NCBI GenBank assembly: GCA_964629825.1
Contig: CAZVUW010000067.1
Location: 1-17,922 of the forward strand
Direction: 5' to 3'
Source of the DNA: CAZVUW01 sp964629825
GTDB taxonomy: Bacteria; Actinomycetota; Nitriliruptoria; Euzebyales; Egibacteraceae
DNA length: 17,922 nucleotides
Shown here one piece after another: positions 14,426 to 17,922 of the stretch (position 1 is its first letter; the number at the start of each line of letters is the position of its first letter). A model generated the notes under the pieces. The model ran no database searches, was not told the DNA's origin, and saw only the letters and a program-made list of their open reading frames with translations. A program made the position numbers and the translations under genes.

Positions 14426-14802
14426 GCCGAGCCCGTTGGCGCAGCGAGCGCGGCCAGGCCGCCCTGGAGCTGCTCGGCGGAGCGCCGCTGCTGGTGCTGG
14501 TCAGCCTGGCGCTGGTTCAAGCGCTGCTGATCGGCCACACGGCCGTGGTCACCGAGCAGGCCGCCCGCACCGCGGCACGGGTCGCCATGGTCACCGAGGA
14601 CGGCGCTCGAACGCGCACGTCGGGGGTGTCGGCGCTGCCCCCGTGGCTCCAGTCCGGAGCGAACGTGCGCCTGTCGGCGGGGCCGAGCGTCAGCGTCACG
14701 GTCTCCAGCCGCGTGCCCAGCGTCGTGCCAGGTGTGCGGCTGGCCCGCCTGCGCATCGAACGAACCGTCGCCATGCCAAGCCTGAGGTCGCCATGGGACT
14801 GA
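14422..14802 (+). CDS. TadE/TadF-like pseudopilin
   Basis: 126 residues. A short basic head ends in ERGQAALELLG, in which Gly followed by Glu at +5 marks a prepilin-peptidase site. A hydrophobic helix (about residues 18-38) and a small, strand-rich exported domain follow. This is the TadE/TadF minor-pilin design, the second such unit in the operon after the one fused to TadZ. Its ATG overlaps the previous stop as ATGA, with GAGGAGAA eight bases upstream, and its end overlaps tadA by ten bases, so translation is probably coupled. TadE and TadF cannot be told apart with confidence at this length. Confidence 0.82.
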   Translation: MSRARWRSERGQAALELLGGAPLLVLVSLALVQALLIGHTAVVTEQAARTAARVAMVTEDGARTRTSGVSALPPWLQSGANVRLSAGPSVSVTVSSRVPSVVPGVRLARLRIERTVAMPSLRSPWD

Positions 14803-16133
14803 AGGACCGGATCGCACGGGAGCAGGATCCAGGAGCCGTCGACGGCGCGCAGCTGGTTGAGCGCCAGTCGGAGACCTCCTGGTATCGGCAGAAGGTGCTG
14901 GAGGAGATCGACCTCGACGAGCTGATCGCCCTCACCCCGAGCCAGCGGCGCGCGCGCCTGGAGCGGGTGGTGGGCCGCATCATCACGCGCGAGGGCCCGG
15001 TGCTGTCCACCGAGCAGCGCTCGGCGCTGATCCGCAGGGTGGTCGACGAGGCGCTCGGGCTAGGCGTGCTCGAGCCGCTGCTGGCGGATTCCTCGATCAC
15101 CGAGATCATGGTTAACGGCCCGCGCGACATCTGGGTCGAGCGTGACGGCCACCTGACGCGGGTCGACACGCACTTCGTCAGCGAGGCGCAGCTGCTCCAG
15201 ACGATCGACCGCATCGTCTCGGCCGTGAACCGCCGCGTTGACGAGTCGAGCCCGATGGTCGACGCGCGCCTCCCCACCGGTGAACGCGTCAACGTCATCA
15301 TCCCCCCGCTGTCGCTGTCCGGCCCGATCCTGACGATCCGCCGCTTCCCGCGCGCCTACTCCCTCCAGGAGCTGATCGAGCTCGGAACTCTCGACCAGCC
15401 GACCGCCGACCTGCTGGCAGCCCTGGTCACCGCCCGCTTCAACGTGGTCATCTCGGGAGGGACCGGCACAGGCAAGACCACATTGCTGAACGCCCTGTCG
15501 GCCTTCATCCCCGATGCCGAGCGCATCGTCACGATCGAGGACGCCGCCGAGCTCCAGCTGCAGCAGTCGCACGTGATCTCCCTGGAGTCGCGGCCTCCCA
15601 ACGTCGAAGGCAAGGGGCAGGTCACCATCCGCGACCTGGTCCGCAACGCCCTGCGCATGCGCCCCGACCGCATCATCGTCGGCGAGGTCCGCGGTGAGGA
15701 GACCCTCGACATGCTCCAAGCCATGAACACCGGCCATGAGGGCTCCCTGGCGACGGTTCACGCCAACTCAACCGACGACGCCATCACCCGCCTCGAGACG
15801 CTCGCGTCCATGACGGAGCTCAACATCTCGTTCGAGGCCCTGCGCGACCAGGTCGCCGGGGCGGTGCACTGCATCGTGCAGCTCGAGCGCGGGGTGGACC
15901 GCGGCCGCCGGGTGGTCGAGGTGTCGGTGATCGTCTCTCCCCGCCGCCACGAGCTCGAGCTGCTGACCCTGTCCCGGTTCGTGCCCGAGCCCGTCGGCCC
16001 TGATCGCGTGGTGCACGGGGCGTGGGAGCTGGCTCCACCGCCGGAGGAGCTGCTGGTGCGCCTTAGCCACGCCGGCGTGGCCGTCCCGGAGACCTACCTG
16101 GCGGCCCTGGCGGCGGCGGGGCAGCGGGTGTAG
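14793..16133 (+). CDS. tadA: TadA/CpaF pilus assembly ATPase
   Basis: 446 residues, the hexameric secretion ATPase that drives Flp pilus extension (and, in some Tad systems, retraction). An N-terminal helical domain (about 1-110) leads to ITEIMVNGPRDIWVERDG, the arginine-rich RRVDESSPMVDARLPTGERVN stretch, Walker A GGTGTGKTT (Lys228), the TIEDAAELQL Asp box, Walker B with Glu298 (RIIVGEVRG) and a His box (GHEGSLATVHAN). This combination is diagnostic for the TadA/CpaF branch of type II/IV secretion ATPases. GAGG precedes ATG 14793 by five bases, inside the end of the pseudopilin gene. The next gene follows after two bases. Confidence 0.95.
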   Translation: MGLKDRIAREQDPGAVDGAQLVERQSETSWYRQKVLEEIDLDELIALTPSQRRARLERVVGRIITREGPVLSTEQRSALIRRVVDEALGLGVLEPLLADSSITEIMVNGPRDIWVERDGHLTRVDTHFVSEAQLLQTIDRIVSAVNRRVDESSPMVDARLPTGERVNVIIPPLSLSGPILTIRRFPRAYSLQELIELGTLDQPTADLLAALVTARFNVVISGGTGTGKTTLLNALSAFIPDAERIVTIEDAAELQLQQSHVISLESRPPNVEGKGQVTIRDLVRNALRMRPDRIIVGEVRGEETLDMLQAMNTGHEGSLATVHANSTDDAITRLETLASMTELNISFEALRDQVAGAVHCIVQLERGVDRGRRVVEVSVIVSPRRHELELLTLSRFVPEPVGPDRVVHGAWELAPPPEELLVRLSHAGVAVPETYLAALAAAGQRV

Positions 16134-16135
16134 CG

Positions 16136-17062
16136 ATGCTGTACCTCGGGATCATCGCCGGTCTGGCCCTGACGACCCTCCTCCTGGTGGGCGCCATCAG
16201 CCAGCTCGCCGCCGATGCCGCCGAGCGCAGGGCCATCCGGGCGCGCAACGCTCTGGAGGACGCGGAGCGCAGGGATCGCAAGCTCCTGAACCGGTTGGAG
16301 GCTGCCTTCCGCAGGACCGACGTGGGCGAGCGCCTGTCGACCTACCTGATCGGCGGCGGAGTCGGGTGGAGCCCCCTCACGTTCCTGGCGCTCAGCGCGG
16401 GCGGTGCGCTGGCGGCCTATGTCGTGATCCGGCAGGTCCTGCCGCTGTGGATCGCGGTGCCCGCGGGAGTCGGCGGGGGCTGCGCCGCGTGGTGGTACGT
16501 CGAGCGCCAGCGCCGCCGACGCCGGGACGACTTCATCGCACAGCTGCCGGACGTCGCCAGGATGATCTCGAACGGCACGCAGGCCGGCCTGTCGCTGCTG
16601 AGCGCCATCGAGCTGGCGGGCAGCGACCTGGATGACCCCGCCGGCGTGGAGCTGCGTCGGGTGGCGTCGCAGAACCGCCTCGGCCAATCGATCGAGGATG
16701 CGCTGGGCGATCTGGTCCGCCGGATGCCCTCTCGGGACGTCGGTGTGCTGGTGTCGACGATGATCATCCAGCAGCGCGCCGGCGGCGACCTGGTGCGCGC
16801 CCTGGCGGACCTGGCCCGAACGCTCCAGGCGCGGCGCGACACCGCGCGCGAGGTGCGTCTCATGCTGGTGGGTGCGGTCTTCACGTCCTACGTGATCCCC
16901 GCGCTCGTCCTCGGGCTGCTGCTGCTGCTGAACCTCACCAACCCGGGAGCGCTCGACCAGATGGTCTCGAGCCTCTTCGGACGGGTCGTCCTGGTGGTGG
17001 CGGGGGCGATGACGGCGGCCGGCTACCTCATGATCCGGCGGACAACGAGGATCGACCTGTGA
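16136..17062 (+). CDS. tadB: TadB inner-membrane platform protein
   Basis: 308 residues. One N-terminal membrane helix (about 3-24) precedes a charged cytosolic stretch. Two more helices (about 80-118) follow, then a T2SSF-type cytosolic domain (about 135-240, DFIAQLPDVARMISNGTQAGLSL and IIQQRAGGDLVRALADLARTL), then two C-terminal helices (about 243-268 and 283-300). This is the TadB/GspF layout; with TadC it forms the membrane platform on which TadA works. The gene starts two bases after the tadA stop and its TGA overlaps the tadC GTG (GTGA), so the two are translationally coupled. Confidence 0.93.
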   Translation: MLYLGIIAGLALTTLLLVGAISQLAADAAERRAIRARNALEDAERRDRKLLNRLEAAFRRTDVGERLSTYLIGGGVGWSPLTFLALSAGGALAAYVVIRQVLPLWIAVPAGVGGGCAAWWYVERQRRRRRDDFIAQLPDVARMISNGTQAGLSLLSAIELAGSDLDDPAGVELRRVASQNRLGQSIEDALGDLVRRMPSRDVGVLVSTMIIQQRAGGDLVRALADLARTLQARRDTAREVRLMLVGAVFTSYVIPALVLGLLLLLNLTNPGALDQMVSSLFGRVVLVVAGAMTAAGYLMIRRTTRIDL

Positions 17063-17922
17063 CGGCGCTCGCCGCTGCTGTGCTCACCGCCTGCTATGTG
17101 CTGGCGCTGGTGGGCTTCCGCATGTACCGCCACGCCGGCCCTGATCTGGTGGTCCGCGAGGGCATGGTCCTGGAGCGCCGGCCTGAGCGCCCACCGCTGC
17201 TTCAGCGCTTCTCCGACTGGTGCGCCGACCGCTTCGCCGCCTCCGTCCTGCGCCGCCTCGGACCCGACCGCGTCACGGCTATCCGGCAGCGGCTGGACAG
17301 CGCCGGGCGGCCGCATGGCATGACGCTCGAGGCCTACGCGGGCCGGAAGGTCGCCCTGACGGCGATCTTCGCCGCGCTGGCCGCGGTCCTCGCCGTGCAG
17401 GGACGCTGGCTGATAGCCGCCGGCCTGGTCGCGTTCGGCTGGACCATCACCGACATCGGGCTGCGACAGGAGTCACGACGGCGTCAGCAGCAGATCGAGC
17501 GCGATCTGCCCGACTTCCTGGACATCCTCGCGGTGTCGGTGCGGGCGGGCCTGTCCTTCCGCAGCGGGATCGCGCGCGTGGCCGAGGCGCTGCCCGGCCC
17601 CCTCGCGGATGAGATGCGCATGGCGCTGCACAAGATGGACCTCGGTCAGAGCCGGCGCGCCGCGCTCCAGGAGCTGCGGGACCGCAACAGCTCCGAGGCG
17701 CTCAGCCAGTTCATCGGCTCGCTGCTGCAGGCAGAGGACCTGGGCACGCCGTTGGCGGACACGCTGGCCCAGATCTCGACCGAGATGCGTCGCGATGCGT
17801 CGGCGCGGGCGCGCCAGCGGGCGGCTCAGGCGGCACCCCGGATCAGCCTCATCGTGACCCTCGTGATCCTCCCGGCGGCGATGCTCGTGATGGTGACGGG
17901 GCTCATCATCTCGACGGACTTC
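17059..17922 (+). CDS. tadC: TadC inner-membrane platform protein (3' end outside window)
   Basis: Open frame of 288 residues from GTG 17059, overlapping the tadB stop by four bases, with no stop before the window ends. An N-terminal helix (about 3-22), a pair of helices near 108-135 and a T2SSF domain (about 150-255, DLPDFLDILAVSVRAGLSFRSGIARV, then SLLQAEDLGTPLADTLAQIS and MRRDASARARQRAAQAAPRIS) are followed by a final helix (VTLVILPAAMLVMVTGLII). This is the TadC pattern, the partner of TadB. Family members are about 300 residues, so only a few codons are probably missing. Confidence 0.9.
   Translation, partial: MTALAAAVLTACYVLALVGFRMYRHAGPDLVVREGMVLERRPERPPLLQRFSDWCADRFAASVLRRLGPDRVTAIRQRLDSAGRPHGMTLEAYAGRKVALTAIFAALAAVLAVQGRWLIAAGLVAFGWTITDIGLRQESRRRQQQIERDLPDFLDILAVSVRAGLSFRSGIARVAEALPGPLADEMRMALHKMDLGQSRRAALQELRDRNSSEALSQFIGSLLQAEDLGTPLADTLAQISTEMRRDASARARQRAAQAAPRISLIVTLVILPAAMLVMVTGLIISTDF

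Noticed and set aside
1..17922. Mobile element, prophage, CRISPR array or defence island
   Set aside because: No transposase, integrase, direct-repeat array, tRNA-linked att site or shift in base composition was seen; all recognised genes are metabolic, stress or pilus functions.

Overview
The window is very GC-rich, is packed with genes on both strands and shows strong GC bias at codon position 3. The gene content points to an actinobacterium. Evidence includes inositol-3-phosphate synthase (first step toward mycothiol and inositol lipids), nickel superoxide dismutase with its maturation protease, an actinobacterial-type CCA-adding enzyme, and a Tad/Flp pilus operon of actinobacterial layout. 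The exact lineage cannot be read from the sequence; a deep-branching group (Thermoleophilia- or Nitriliruptoria-like) is only a guess. No tRNA, rRNA, IS element, phage gene or CRISPR array was seen, and no gene-free stretch exceeds about 155 bases.

Left part (1-2383): the 3' end of ino1, then a nickel superoxide dismutase island. sodN runs rightward. Divergently, an ArsR/SmtB repressor with the three-cysteine pattern of CmtR is followed by the sodN maturation protease sodX. The 135-base region between the repressor and sodN carries facing promoters and a spaced inverted repeat that touches both. Middle part (2398-6247): a REC-(GAF-like)-EAL protein, a likely phosphorylation-controlled c-di-GMP phosphodiesterase, followed by malQ (4-alpha-glucanotransferase).

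Leftward block (6326-11025, all on the minus strand): bfd-bfr plus a xi-class glutathione-transferase-like reductase form an iron storage and redox unit. Upstream of it lies a DUF192 protein - CCA tRNA nucleotidyltransferase - SAM methyltransferase group. The bfd and bfr metal ligands fall at the same residue numbers as in the E. coli proteins, which fixes their start codons.

Right part (11071-17922): a tightly packed Tad pilus operon. It starts with an extended -10 promoter and a strong leader hairpin. Its genes are an unrecognised zinc-ribbon protein, cpaB, a single ORF joining TadZ/CpaE to a TadE-like pseudopilin, a second TadE/F-like pseudopilin, tadA, tadB and the start of tadC, which runs off the window. 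Successive genes from cpaB on overlap or are separated by 2 bases. The major Flp pilin and the TadV prepilin peptidase are not in the window. The most unusual object is the TadZ-TadE fusion: the prepilin-peptidase motif sits at the junction, so processing could split one polypeptide into an ATPase and a pseudopilin.
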